NCBI GenBank assembly: GCA_937949725.1
Contig: CALECT010000027.1
Span: 1 to 42,411 of the forward strand
From: an uncultured Pseudanabaenaceae cyanobacterium
GTDB lineage: Bacteria; Cyanobacteriota; Cyanobacteriia; PCC-9006; JAAUQQ01
DNA length: 42,411 nucleotides
Direction of reading: 5' to 3'
Shown: positions 9,404-19,972 of the stretch, piece by piece
Numbering within the stretch: position 1 is the stretch's first letter
Layout: every line of letters begins with the position of its first letter
Position numbers and translations under genes: made by a program
The notes under the pieces: model-generated
The model's input: the letters and a program-made list of their open reading frames with translations, nothing else
What the model was told of the DNA's origin: nothing
Databases searched by the model: none

Positions 9404-9870
9404 CTTAAAAAACTCTCTTCTTGTATATATGCGCTGTGAAAAACCGGCCCAAGACCCCATCAAGTTCCTTACGCCTTACTACAACGTTAGGAAACAAAAG
9501 GCAGATGAGAGCAAAACGATAAGCAATTTTACTCAATCAATAGAGATTAGTAACTCAAATCTCATTAAAGCAACGGACAATATCTATGGTTTAGATTTAT
9601 TCCAACGGATTTTGGTGAAATTCAAGCAATAGCAGATGCTCAGCCCTAATCTCTAGAGTTCTTAGCTGACAAGGGAATCAGAAGCTTAGCCCCCTCTATA
9701 CGAGTTCAAAGAAGCTGAGAATTCTCTAAAGTTCATTTCTGAGATTCAGTTACATTTCTTCAAAACAAGACTTCTAAAATAGACATTTTGATCTATTTAT
9801 TATTCTCAAGCACTCATAATCTTTGTTTTTCCCAATACACCGAAATATTTGAGATCAGTGCGTCATATGA

Positions 9871-9907
9871 AAAAGCATCCCCCCAGCCGAGCTGAAGAGA
9901 TGCTTTT
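9871..9907. terminator. Hairpin with flanking T/A tracts
   Basis: The arms AAAAGCATC and GATGCTTTT flank a 19-base loop, and the plus strand continues TTCTT. It looks like a rho-independent terminator usable from either strand, but no gene ends nearby. It could mark the end of an unannotated small RNA. Confidence 0.5.
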
Positions 9908-10004
9908 CTTAGCCTGAGATATTGAGCGCACTCAGTCTCTCATCACCCAAGATTAGGCTTCAGTGATACTTTGAATTCTCGCACCAGACTGGATGAATCA
10001 TCTG

Positions 10005-10032
10005 CCAAATACAGGACACCAAATACAGGACA
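10005..10032 (+). repeat. 14-bp perfect tandem duplication
   Basis: The unit CCAAATACAGGACA occurs twice head to tail. Two copies only, in non-coding DNA; probably replication slippage. Confidence 0.8.
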
Positions 10033-10370
10033 ACTGGGCAAAGCTCATAATTGTAAGACTGCTGACTCTGGCGATTGAGTTGAGCGGCGGCTTTTATGAC
10101 TACCACAACGCAGCGCTTCACCGAATTGCCCGCAGCACTAACACCTACTGCTCAGCTCTTGATTGGCATCAATCACAAAGCTATGCGAAGCATGAAATTG
10201 CCCCCTTAAAAGAAAAATGTCCATCAGACAACTCAAAAAGGTCATATTCAAGCTGCAACAGCGATGCCAAAAGCAAAAAACTCACGTCTCCCATGCAATA
10301 CAAAGATCAGGGAACGTGAGAATGCTTGAGCACATCTTTCCGAATAATTTAGAAATTTTGCCCTAAAAAA

Positions 10371-10420
10371 TCAAGTGTATGGAAATAGAGAGAAGCATTT
10401 CTCCAATTCCATACACTTGA
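10371..10420 (-). terminator. Intrinsic terminator of the divergent phycoerythrin operon
   Basis: Read on the minus strand, 13-bp perfect arms (TCAAGTGTATGGA and its complement) enclose a further GAGAA/TTCTC stem and are followed by a run of six T. It lies about 90 bp past the stop of the alpha gene at 10510, and is one of the strongest terminators in the window. Confidence 0.9.
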
Positions 10421-10509
10421 AAGAATAGCGAACCACGAACTAATCAGAAGAGAAAACTAACTAACGAGTTAGAAATACACTTGTAGCTGGCAGTCCTATT
10501 CAAGAACAA

Positions 10510-10998
10510 TTAGGACATTGCGTTGATCACATAGTCCAACAGTGCGTTGTACTCAACCAAAGCTTGAGCAGACATGTCACGGTCAGCACAACCGCGGGTG
10601 CGCAAGAAGCTCAGGCCACAAACGAAGGTATCAGTACCAATCCCCAATGCCTTGTAAACTTCGCGAGCACCGTTGATGCCCCACTCGTCAACAGGACCAG
10701 TACCACCCACAACCAAGGAGTAGTTGATCAAACGCAGGAAGTGAACGATGTCACGCTTGCACTTGTCTTTCTGGGTACCAGCATCCATGTCGCGGCCTTG
10801 GCCGTTGGGATACTTGCTGTAGATAGCGTTAACAGCTTCCTGAGCAACAGCATCGTAGTTGCCAGCAAGCTTGTCAGCAGCTTCCATACGAGCTGCTGCG
10901 CGCTGCAGGCTACCTTGAACGGACTCAAGATCAGAGCTGCTGGGGAAGCGAGCGCCTTGATCAGCGGCGGCAACAACCGTGGTTACAACGGATTTCAT
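10510..10998 (-). CDS. Divergent phycoerythrin alpha subunit (MpeA/phycoerythrin II-like)
   Basis: This 162-residue phycobiliprotein alpha subunit has bilin-attachment cysteines C80 (DKCKRD, equivalent to alpha-82) and C137 (RTRGCADRD, equivalent to alpha-139). An extra cysteine, C127, lies in TFVCGLS. By hand alignment about 104 of 162 residues match the second alpha subunit at 15214. The main difference is the 56-80 segment. The stretch [14 protein letters not shown]...YPNG, then KCKRD and LRLINYSLV, recalls MpeA of marine Synechococcus phycoerythrin II, but the extra MpeA bilin cysteine near position 75 is absent, so this subunit should carry two bilins. It follows the beta gene by 86 bp with its own Shine-Dalgarno (TAGGAGATAAG). 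It may instead be a specialised CpeA; phylogeny is needed. Confidence 0.9.
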   Translation of the reverse strand: MKSVVTTVVAAADQGARFPSSSDLESVQGSLQRAAARMEAADKLAGNYDAVAQEAVNAIYSKYPNGQGRDMDAGTQKDKCKRDIVHFLRLINYSLVVGGTGPVDEWGINGAREVYKALGIGTDTFVCGLSFLRTRGCADRDMSAQALVEYNALLDYVINAMS

Positions 10999-11084
10999 GG
11001 CGATTCTTATCTCCTAAATTTTGAATGAATCTGAATTCAAAAACTGATGTTTAAACAAGCGCCCAAAAGGGAACAAGGAAACAT

Positions 11085-11690
<606 letters not shown>

Positions 11691-12468
11691 TTATCCAGAA
11701 TTGGGTATTTAATCTCTAAAGGCATGGGCAACCTGAACGCCTTACAGCGCCAAAGTAAACCGGCCTAATTCTAGTCGCGAAAAAACATGGCCTCAGCCAT
11801 ATCGCACAACTAGCGGCGAACTTCTATAAAGCAAGATTCTATCCGCTCGCTGATCAGAACTATAGGGAAGCATCAAGACCAAAAACATGTTCACGAGGAA
11901 CAACGCAACAAAAGTTAAACATTGAGCCACTCCATCAATTCAGCTCCAAAGGCTGCAACTCAAGCTCTCCCTTTGGGATCTCCAATTACTGCAGCAGAAT
12001 GCACGGGTTTAGACCAGTAACCAACAAGAAAGGCAAGGAAAATCAGACCTGCCTTAATCTCAACTGACACTCCAAGCCAAAAACATCTTATTTTCTTAAA
12101 CCTCTTTAGAGTTAGGAAAGTCCCCGTCCAGACATGAACTTGCAAACTATAAAGTGCTTAATTCAGAAATCACTGGAGTCCCAGTTTCACGACCAAGCTC
12201 AAAGAAACTGATACGAAGCGGCAGCAAAATTCATTCCAAAATATTCAGGTATCGTTCAAAGGCAGGGAACCATACTACAAACGAAACTGATGCCGAGAGC
12301 CAGTCGCAATTTTCGGTATTAACAGAATGCTAGGTAATTGGCTAGGGAAACCTCAGAAGCAGGAAAGCCCACTGGGAGTACATGAATCTGATCGAATACC
12401 GTACCTGACGTTGTAGAGATTTATAAATCTTGAACAACAGACTCAGAGGCGTAACGGTAGGGTAGTCG

Positions 12469-12498
12469 AATGGGAGTTTTCTCTTTTTTCCCATTTTT
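12469..12498 (+). promoter_or_regulatory. Terminator-like hairpin in the cpeE leader (possible attenuator)
   Basis: The arms AATGGGA and TCCCATT enclose a pyrimidine-rich loop and are followed by TTT on the plus strand, 60 bp upstream of the cpeE ATG. No plus-strand gene precedes it, so it is not the end of another operon. In Fremyella a leader hairpin takes part in Cgi control of cpeC, so an attenuator role is reasonable but unproven. Confidence 0.5.
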
Positions 12499-12557
12499 CA
12501 TCCTGTTTTCAAGAATTCAACTAACAAAATCTTAAATTTCTAGGAGATACTATCCCT

Positions 12558-13316
12558 ATGGCACTTTGGGTAACCGCAGATGAAGCCGTTGAGCTTCGCT
12601 CTGGCTTTAGCGAAAGTGACTTGCAGACTGTGATTCGTGCAGTTTACAAGCAAGTTCTAGGCAATGCTCATCTCATGGACAGTGAGCGGCTTACTGAAGA
12701 GGAGTCCAAACTCCGCAATGGACAGATCAACGTTCAGGAATTTGTGGTGTTGGTTGCCCAATCTAGCCTGTATCGCGATCTATTCTTCAACTCCGCATCT
12801 CAGTACCGCGTTGTAGAGGTGAACTGCAAGCATCTCTTAGGCCGGGCTCCCAAAGACCAAGCTGAACTATCCGAGCATGTTCAGCGCTATGCAAACGAAG
12901 GCTTTGAAGCAGACATTGCTTCCTACGTTTATAGCGACGAGTACAACCATACCTTTGGGTCGAACGTAGTTCCCTATGCTCGTACCAACACCCAAGCAGG
13001 CGTCAAGAACTCTGGGTTCAACCGTTCCTTTGCTCTATACCGGGGCGATGCAACCAGCGACAGCGGCAATACAGCTGTCTTGTTATCTGACATAGCAGAG
13101 AACAAATCCACCAAGATTGTTTCCCCGGCCAAGGGCGGTGGAACTCCTGTTCAGACCAGCAAGCGTTACCGCATCACCGTCGCCAAGGCTGGTGCTGGTA
13201 CTCGCTTCCGTCGCAGTGTCCAAACCTTTGAAGTGGACTATGCCAGCATGTCAGCTCGAATGCGCAATGTGCAGAAAGCTGGTGGCAAGGTCGTCAACGT
13301 TAGCGTAGTGTCCTAG
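12558..13316 (+). CDS. cpeE: Phycoerythrin-associated rod linker polypeptide
   Basis: This 252-residue rod linker has a PF00427 linker domain at about 15-145, with VIRAVYKQVLGNAHLMDSER and CKHLLGRAP and ending FGSNVVPYAR. A C-terminal CpcD-type domain spans about 200-250 (KRYRITVAKAGAG...RFRRSVQTFEV). This two-domain layout is that of CpeC/CpeD/CpeE, which join phycoerythrin hexamers within rods. The MALW start and the overall sequence look closest to CpeE, but telling CpeC, D and E apart by eye is uncertain. It stands alone, with its own leader hairpin upstream and a terminator downstream. Its Shine-Dalgarno is AGGAGA. It could serve either phycoerythrin type. No other rod linker of this architecture is in the window. 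Confidence 0.85.
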   Translation: MALWVTADEAVELRSGFSESDLQTVIRAVYKQVLGNAHLMDSERLTEEESKLRNGQINVQEFVVLVAQSSLYRDLFFNSASQYRVVEVNCKHLLGRAPKDQAELSEHVQRYANEGFEADIASYVYSDEYNHTFGSNVVPYARTNTQAGVKNSGFNRSFALYRGDATSDSGNTAVLLSDIAENKSTKIVSPAKGGGTPVQTSKRYRITVAKAGAGTRFRRSVQTFEVDYASMSARMRNVQKAGGKVVNVSVVS

Positions 13317-13661
13317 CAATAAATCCTTGCACGAAACTCTAACGACGGGGGCAGACCACATAGCCTCGCTTAATCGTGAGCTTTGGTATAGACCCAATAT
13401 CTAAGAAAGCCCGGCATTGCTTAAAGCAATGCCGGGCTTTCTTCTGAGAGCTTTAATTCACAATCAATCGACCTTCAAGAGAGAGCAGCAAATGAGCCTA
13501 AATTTTCTCTCTGAAGAACCCACTATTCTGAATCTTTCGAAAAAACGAGAATTGATTGACGCCGGAATCTGAATCCATCGCCCATCGCCATGCAGAGGAG
13601 GCTTCCTAGCCATTCCGTAGATTCTGTTTTATCAAATGTCCGTTCCCAAGCGACTTCACAT
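13317..13661. other. 345-bp gap between cpeE and the phycobiliprotein-like gene
   Basis: It holds the cpeE terminator at 13405-13441. The remainder shows no gene or recognisable element. Confidence 0.5.
13405..13441 (+). terminator. Intrinsic terminator after cpeE
   Basis: Perfect 18-bp arms (GAAAGCCCGGCATTGCTT and its complement) with a one-base centre end in CTTTCTTCT, about 90 bp past the cpeE stop. They could also terminate the convergent minus-strand gene. Confidence 0.9.
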
Positions 13662-14255
13662 TCATTTGAAAATGCGCATTTTGGCAATCAAGTGATCAAA
13701 ATAAGGCGCGATCGCATCTGCCTGATCTGGCAATTGCTTGAGACTTTCAACCTTCAATGCTTCCAACCCAGTCACCATTGCCGACAGGGGAACCTGCATC
13801 TCTTGATAGAGAAGATTCATATAGTGCAACCCCTCAGCACTGGTGAAATCTTGGCTGCCGCTAGCAATGCCATAGGTGATGCAGCGCAAAAAATGCCAAA
13901 AGTCTCGCCAGCAAGCCTCCGCCCGAATCGCAGGATATAAGTCACCCTCCGGCTCAGTAATCCCTGGATAACACAACAACACTTCCTGCCGAGCAGTCGT
14001 CACAATATTTTCCGCATTGTCTCGCAAAGAACAAGCCGCAGAGAGAGCGGCACCACCTTGTCCAGCAGAAAGACCGGGGACCTCCGCAGCGACAAAAGCC
14101 ACATCCTCATCGGTTAAATATCGCCCTTCATCATCTGCTGCTTGCAGCCGCGCCACCGCAGCCCCAGCCCATTGGGGCTCTGTCAATGCCGCGAAACTGA
14201 CAATGCGAGATTTAGGAATGAGTTCTTTCGCGCGATCACTCAACTTAAAAGTCAT
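13662..14255 (-). CDS. Divergent phycobiliprotein-like protein (PF00502-type fold)
   Basis: This 197-residue protein resembles a phycobiliprotein but is not a standard alpha or beta subunit of any class. Supporting features are a long helical N-terminal part (LTDEDVAFVAAEVPG), ENIVTTARQEVLLCYPG, then EACWRDFWHFLRCITYGIASG, whose C115-x-R-D matches the alpha-82 bilin cysteine context, followed by a globin-like C-terminal half ending in PYFDHLIAKM. No cysteine matches the alpha-139 or beta-155 sites. It is 30-35 residues longer than alpha subunits. It sits back-to-back with cpeB, 343 bp apart, so promoters may be shared. It might be a single-bilin sensor or pigment carrier (compare the AplA group), an assembly chaperone, or a non-pigmented remnant. 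I do not know its function. Confidence 0.7.
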   Translation of the reverse strand: MTFKLSDRAKELIPKSRIVSFAALTEPQWAGAAVARLQAADDEGRYLTDEDVAFVAAEVPGLSAGQGGAALSAACSLRDNAENIVTTARQEVLLCYPGITEPEGDLYPAIRAEACWRDFWHFLRCITYGIASGSQDFTSAEGLHYMNLLYQEMQVPLSAMVTGLEALKVESLKQLPDQADAIAPYFDHLIAKMRIFK

Positions 14256-15153
<898 letters not shown>

Positions 15154-15195
15154 TCGCTGAAGACGCTTTAGAAATATACTTCCCGATCAAAATAA

Positions 15196-15708
<513 letters not shown>

Positions 15709-15753
15709 GGTTGTTGGCAACATAGTTGCTGATTGGACTTAGTTCCATCATTG

Positions 15754-15818
15754 CTGGGGATTCTTAGTCTAGCTTGTGTCACTTTCACACAAGCCATCGA
15801 CTGGGAGTCCCCAGTTTT
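15754..15818 (+). terminator. Leaky terminator/attenuator between cpeA and cpeY
   Basis: The outer arms CTGGGGA and TCCCCAG enclose an inner GCTTGTGT/ACACAAGC stem and are followed by TTTT. It is placed between highly expressed structural genes and their low-abundance lyases, where partial termination would tune the ratio. Confidence 0.75.
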
Positions 15819-15947
15819 GATTTCGATAGAAAAAGAATTTTGATTTTGCCTTACGATCTAGATCTAGGGATAGTAAAGTCTAAGCTCTACCTAGCAGATC
15901 AATTTTGATACGCCTTTTTTATTCCTTTTTGATTGTCTTTTTGCCTG

Positions 15948-17255
15948 ATGGATAATCGCTTTGCCAATATGTTTGGACTCTCAGAAGAAGAGTCCATTAC
16001 CACCTTAGATACCCCCCTGGATGATCTGAGGGATGCGCCAGGTAATCCCCGCTATGTAGCTGCAAGTCAGCTGGCCAATTGTCCCTCTGAACAATCTGTT
16101 CAAGCATTGATTCGAGCGATTCAGAATACCAATCCAGAATTGGATAATCGAATTGTTCGGCGCAAGTCTGTCGAATCATTAGGCCGAATCAAAGCAGCAG
16201 AAGCTGTTCCAATTCTTCGAGGTTGCCTAAGCGATGAAGACTGTTACACCGTAGAAAATGCGGTTTGGTCCTTGGGAGAAATTGGTGCAGACGACCCAGC
16301 GATCTTAGAAGAAATGGCTCAATTGCTGGAAAAGCCTGGCCAAACATACCGCGTCATTATTCATCAATTAGCTCGACTAGACTATAAGCCTGCGGTGCAG
16401 CGCATCCAAACGTTCGTCGACAATGAAGATAAGACGATCGCCAGTGCTGCCATTACTTCCATTGCAAGATTGACCGGCGATCGCGCGCCACTTGCCCAGG
16501 TCGTGGAATTTCTCCAAGATTCCACTGTCTATACTCGACGGCTTGCCATTCAAGACTTGGTTGATGCGGACCATTATGAGGCGATTCCAGCGATTGCCAA
16601 AAGCCCTGTATCAGTGTCTTTCCGGTTACGAGGCATTCGCATGCTGGCAAATGCAGGGTTCACGTCAGGCAAACTAACATTCAAAGATGACATCGAACCT
16701 TGGCTAGACAAAGCGATTCTCGATAATCCCAAAGACATTGAACTGGTTCATGAATATGACCAGCCCCCAACCTTAGAGTTTTTGATCAGCGAACTTTATC
16801 AAACGGACTTTGGTCGCTGCTATCTGGCCATGCAAACATTGATGGCCGATCATCGTGACGGTTTGACCGATGTTTTAATGGCGACCTATGCCGAGAAGGC
16901 ATGCGATGATTACGGTGGGCATTACGTTGTCATGAAATTGTTGGGCTGGCTCAAGCACCAGTCAGCCTTGGACTTAATTGTCAATGAAGGGCTGAAAAAT
17001 CCCATGCCCCAGTTCCTCAAATCACAATTTGCCGGAGCGTTGGCTCTGGGAGATTTAGGTCAGAGTGACGCTATCCCCCATTTGAAGGAAGCGCTCCAAT
17101 CCCCAGTGTGGATGGTTAAGTATGCTTCACTCATGGCCTTGGAACAACTAGGGGATAGTGAGGGCCTAGCGATCGCAGCTGAAGATTCGGACTGGCTGAT
17201 TCAAGCCAAGGCCTCTCAAATCAAAGCAAATTCTTCCACAGTTGCATCAGCATAA
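15948..17255 (+). CDS. cpeY: Phycoerythrobilin lyase CpeY (HEAT-repeat, E/F type)
   Basis: This 435-residue all-helical protein is made of HEAT/PBS-lyase repeats, for example IVRRKSVESLGRIKAAEAVP and ENAVWSLGEIGADDPAI in the N-terminal third, and more between about 340 and 425. In Fremyella, CpeY attaches phycoerythrobilin to CpeA Cys82 and CpeZ assists it. The gene order cpeBA-cpeYZ is conserved in several cyanobacteria. I prefer the ATG at 15948 (MDNRFANMFGLSEEES) to the TTG five codons upstream. cpeZ follows after 34 bp. Confidence 0.93.
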   Translation: MDNRFANMFGLSEEESITTLDTPLDDLRDAPGNPRYVAASQLANCPSEQSVQALIRAIQNTNPELDNRIVRRKSVESLGRIKAAEAVPILRGCLSDEDCYTVENAVWSLGEIGADDPAILEEMAQLLEKPGQTYRVIIHQLARLDYKPAVQRIQTFVDNEDKTIASAAITSIARLTGDRAPLAQVVEFLQDSTVYTRRLAIQDLVDADHYEAIPAIAKSPVSVSFRLRGIRMLANAGFTSGKLTFKDDIEPWLDKAILDNPKDIELVHEYDQPPTLEFLISELYQTDFGRCYLAMQTLMADHRDGLTDVLMATYAEKACDDYGGHYVVMKLLGWLKHQSALDLIVNEGLKNPMPQFLKSQFAGALALGDLGQSDAIPHLKEALQSPVWMVKYASLMALEQLGDSEGLAIAAEDSDWLIQAKASQIKANSSTVASA

Positions 17256-17289
17256 AATCGACTTTTCCCATTAATTTAAAATCAAGATT

Positions 17290-17901
17290 ATGACTCTCGA
17301 TCCTCACTTCGAGCACCTCAAGCACCCCAATCCGAACCTGCGTGACAAGGCCATGTGGGAGATTGCCGATAACCGGGATGAGACCACAATTCCCCGCCTA
17401 ATGGCAGCTTTGGACAATGAAGATGTCGTCTTTCGCCGGGCTTCTGTCAAAACGTTAGGTGCCATTGGGCCAGATGCTGTGCCTGCCATTATTGAAGCCT
17501 TGCTCAACAGCGAAAATGTAACAGTGCGGGGCAGCTGCGCCAAGGCGATGGCTCAAGTCGCCATCTACCACCGAGATGAGACAGAGTTTCCCCAAGCTGG
17601 AATCGATGCACTGGAAAAGGCAATGCAAGATGCCAACCCAGTGGTGCATATTGCCTCAGCAATGGCCCTAGGCCAAGTGGGTGTTCCTGCAGTGGAAGTG
17701 TTGAGCAATGCCGTCAAAACAACAGACAACATTGCCTTAGCAGTTTCTGCTTTGAATGCACTGGGCTCGATTCAGGATGAGCGTGCCTCCCAGATGCTGC
17801 AAACTATTGTTGATGATGAGTCAGCCGATCCCTATCTGAAGGAAACGGCTGTTAGTGCAATTTCTCGATTGGAAATGGTGCAGGGATTTAAGCGTAGCTA
17901 A
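17290..17901 (+). CDS. cpeZ: Phycoerythrin lyase-associated HEAT-repeat protein CpeZ
   Basis: This 203-residue protein has about five HEAT-like repeats, clear in LRDKAMWEIADNRDETTIP, FRRASVKTLGAIGPDAVP and HIASAMALGQVGVPAV. CpeZ is known in Fremyella as a chaperone-like partner that raises CpeY activity and helps phycoerythrin fold. It lies last in the operon, before a strong terminator at 17920-17958. The size matches the family. Confidence 0.92.
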   Translation: MTLDPHFEHLKHPNPNLRDKAMWEIADNRDETTIPRLMAALDNEDVVFRRASVKTLGAIGPDAVPAIIEALLNSENVTVRGSCAKAMAQVAIYHRDETEFPQAGIDALEKAMQDANPVVHIASAMALGQVGVPAVEVLSNAVKTTDNIALAVSALNALGSIQDERASQMLQTIVDDESADPYLKETAVSAISRLEMVQGFKRS

Positions 17902-17919
17902 ATTCAAACTGGGCTGAAA

Positions 17920-17958
17920 CAGAAAGCGGCTCTAGGCAATGCCTGGAGCCGCTTTCTG
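17920..17958. terminator. Bidirectional terminator between cpeZ and cpeF
   Basis: The arms CAGAAAGCGGCTC and GAGCCGCTTTCTG, with an inner AGGC/GCCT pairing, lie between two convergent genes and can serve both. Confidence 0.88.
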
Positions 17959-17997
17959 TTGAGTGACTGTCTTCGTCGAGGTTCAATTCGATCTAGG

Positions 17998-18930
17998 TCA
18001 ATCCCAACCGTCATCTTCAGCTGCTGCTGTGGCGCGTTCGAGCTGCATGATGGCAAGCTTCATCGCAGCTAGGACTTCATCATTGGCTTCATGAGTCAGA
18101 GCTGATTGGATGGGGGCGATCGCAGCGCCGTCAGCAATTTTCATCAAAGCCAGCGCCGCCGCTTTGCGACTGCTGGGGACTTCATGACCCAGCATAGTCT
18201 CTAGCTTTGGCATAGCAGGCTTGTGGGTCAGGTTGCCCAATACAGCAGCGGCCTCGCTGCGAACATCGGCTTCACTATCCCCTAGGGCATCAATCAAGAA
18301 CTGAAAAGCTCGGTCCTCGGGGGAGTCTTGGGCGACTTTTGCGATCGCCCCCACCATCGCTGCCCGCACTGCTGCCGGACCAGACTGATAGGCCTCGTAG
18401 AAAGTCTCTTTCGCTTCTAAAGCATTAAACGCCAAAGCCCACATCACATGGCCCTTCGTCGTCTCAGGCAGATCTGGCTGGTGCAACACTTCCAACAATG
18501 ACGGGACAGCGGGCGTCCCCAAACGCGCCAAGGCTCCGGCACAGGAGCCATGGACCACCGTGTCCTCATCATGGAGCAGGCCATTCACCAAGGTCGGAAT
18601 CGCCACAGGATTACCAATCAAGGTGAGCGTCTTGCCACAGGCACGTCGCACAACGGGATTCTCATGATTGGCCAAACCATTGATGACCGCATCGGTAGAA
18701 GGCAGACCAATCTCACTGCCCAAGGTTTCTGCAATGCGCAGGCGGGTCATGCCTCGCGTATCTGCAAAACCTTCGACTAAACGCTCAAACAGTGCCGGAT
18801 CACTGCTGGGTTCGAAGGTTCCATTAGCAAGCTGGTGACTCACCTGGGCCAAGAGCGCATCGGTTTCAACCTGCATCTGAGTCAACTCCTCCGCCACAGG
18901 TTGGGCGGGGGCATTGGGCGTCTCTGTCAT
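17998..18930 (-). CDS. cpeF: Phycoerythrobilin lyase CpeF (MpeV-related HEAT-repeat protein)
   Basis: This 310-residue HEAT-repeat lyase carries the segment FADTRGMTRLRIAETLGSE (about 55-73), which I recognise from CpeF/MpeV proteins. Repeats such as NPVVRRACGKTLTLIGNP and DTVVHGSCAGALARLGTP follow. CpeF attaches the doubly linked phycoerythrobilin to CpeB Cys48/59 in Fremyella; MpeV is the marine Synechococcus relative acting on phycoerythrin II beta. Because this window has two beta subunits with that site, this enzyme may serve both. It follows a small acidic-protein gene, with a weak hairpin between them (18981-19010). It converges on cpeZ. Confidence 0.9.
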   Translation of the reverse strand: MTETPNAPAQPVAEELTQMQVETDALLAQVSHQLANGTFEPSSDPALFERLVEGFADTRGMTRLRIAETLGSEIGLPSTDAVINGLANHENPVVRRACGKTLTLIGNPVAIPTLVNGLLHDEDTVVHGSCAGALARLGTPAVPSLLEVLHQPDLPETTKGHVMWALAFNALEAKETFYEAYQSGPAAVRAAMVGAIAKVAQDSPEDRAFQFLIDALGDSEADVRSEAAAVLGNLTHKPAMPKLETMLGHEVPSSRKAAALALMKIADGAAIAPIQSALTHEANDEVLAAMKLAIMQLERATAAAEDDGWD

Positions 18931-18980
18931 CAGTTCAATGGGTAAATTGATTGGGGAGGAATCCTAATGTCACAGGCAAA

Positions 18981-19010
18981 GCCAGCCTCCGATACCAAGA
19001 GAAGGCTGGC
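18981..19010 (-). repeat. Hairpin between the small ORF and cpeF
   Basis: Eight-bp arms GCCAGCCT and AGGCTGGC, followed on the minus strand by TTTG. This is a weak terminator or processing site that could separate expression of the small upstream protein from CpeF. Confidence 0.5.
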
Positions 19011-19045
19011 AGACAGTCACAACAAGGACCAGGGGCTGGAAAAAC

Positions 19046-19291
19046 CTAAGCTTCAGCCGTCAAGCTAGCGTACTGCTGCTTGAGGGTTTCAATCATACCG
19101 TCAAGTTTTGCGAGTTCAGGCTCCAGCTTAGCCATCACTTCTGACTTGGGCATCTTAGCTTTCTTGGCAGCAGCGATGGTGTCATCCAACAAGCGCTGGC
19201 GGTACTGTTCAAATTCTGCGAGCACTTCAGCCACTTCTTCGGCACTGTTCGGCGTTTCAGCCGGTTGATTGGTTGCGTCTGACATCTCCAC
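19046..19291 (-). CDS. Small acidic helical protein upstream of cpeF, function unknown
   Basis: This 81-residue protein (or 79 if the second Met is used) is predicted to be almost entirely helical, with a charged heptad-like pattern (VAEVLAEFEQYRQRLLDD, then AKLEPELAKLDGMIETLKQQ). It has no Cys, no signal peptide and no membrane segment. The ATG is preceded by AAGGAGAGCG. It is 115 bp upstream of cpeF on the same strand, so a role in phycoerythrin assembly is likely by context. I cannot assign a family. Confidence 0.72.
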   Translation of the reverse strand: MEMSDATNQPAETPNSAEEVAEVLAEFEQYRQRLLDDTIAAAKKAKMPKSEVMAKLEPELAKLDGMIETLKQQYASLTAEA

Positions 19292-19972
19292 GCTCTCCTT
19301 ACTAAAGACTTATTGATTAATTAGATCTTATCTATAGCTCGATCTTCTCAGATCTACTCCCCTATTGGCAATCAGCGCTGAATGACTTTGAAAAGTCTTT
19401 GCTTAGAGCCAGCAGTAAAAGCGGTTTACTTTCTACAGAATCGCCACCACCACCGTAGACAACACCATCCATTGAATATTTGCAGCAGCCAGACAATCGA
19501 TTCGGCTGAGAGTGTTGTAACAGCACCCAACGAGAGAATCTTCCTCAACTCAATATCGCCAAACAAGATGAGAGAAATTTGTCTCAATTCTTCAAAAATT
19601 ACGTTTTGTTAAATTGACTACTTTAAGACCTCTTCCTAGACCCAAAACGAGGGATGAACGGCAACAACCGCTACGAAAGCTCTAACAATTTTAGAAAACA
19701 CGAACTCCTGGAAAGACTGTTATGTATCAGATACATCTGTTTTCAGAAATATTTTCAGGTCTAATGAGACACACAGGAAAAACAGATACAGAAGTTGCAA
19801 TTAAAGTCAACTTTATGTTATGTTTTATGAAATAGGCACAGTAGAGAAGTCTATTGATGTCTAACATCTCCCAGCCTTGGTGGTCACCTTGTCTGTGGTC
19901 CCTGGCTTAAACAACTCACTGAAGAAGGATTTCCTTCAAAGGTGAATTAATCGTTCTTGGAGGCCAAATTCT
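19292..19972. promoter_or_regulatory. 681-bp divergent region upstream of nblA
   Basis: No credible gene. The region carries the promoters of the small acidic ORF (minus) and nblA (plus). Notable sites are the overlapping palindromes at 19722-19739 and the short inverted repeat GAAGGA-TT-TCCTTC (19924-19937) in the nblA leader. The nblA Shine-Dalgarno is GGAGG. Confidence 0.55.
19722..19739. promoter_or_regulatory. Overlapping palindromes upstream of nblA (candidate operator)
   Basis: ATGTATC-A-GATACAT is a perfect 15-bp palindrome, and CAGAT-AC-ATCTG overlaps it. It lies about 235 bp upstream of the nblA start. It resembles a dimeric regulator site. It only partly fits the NtcA consensus (GTA-N8-TAC), so the regulator is unknown. 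Confidence 0.45.

Larger units (their letters stand above)
9404..10509. other. 1.1-kb gap between the divergent phycoerythrin operon and the CpcL-like linker
   Basis: I see no convincing gene here. The segment nearest 9403 should hold the linker promoter and ribosome-binding site. Structures are a hairpin at 9871-9907, a tandem duplication at 10005-10032 and a strong terminator at 10371-10420. A 108-codon plus-strand frame at 9993-10319 has a low-complexity, Ser/Lys-rich product and crosses the tandem duplication; I do not accept it. Confidence 0.5.

Noticed and set aside
9993..10319. 108-codon plus-strand ORF in the gap after the linker
   Set aside because: Composition is atypical, it spans the 14-bp tandem duplication, and no recognisable fold or ribosome site was found.
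19382..19612. 76-codon plus-strand ORF upstream of nblA
   Set aside because: Basic, low-complexity product in a promoter-rich region; no family resemblance.
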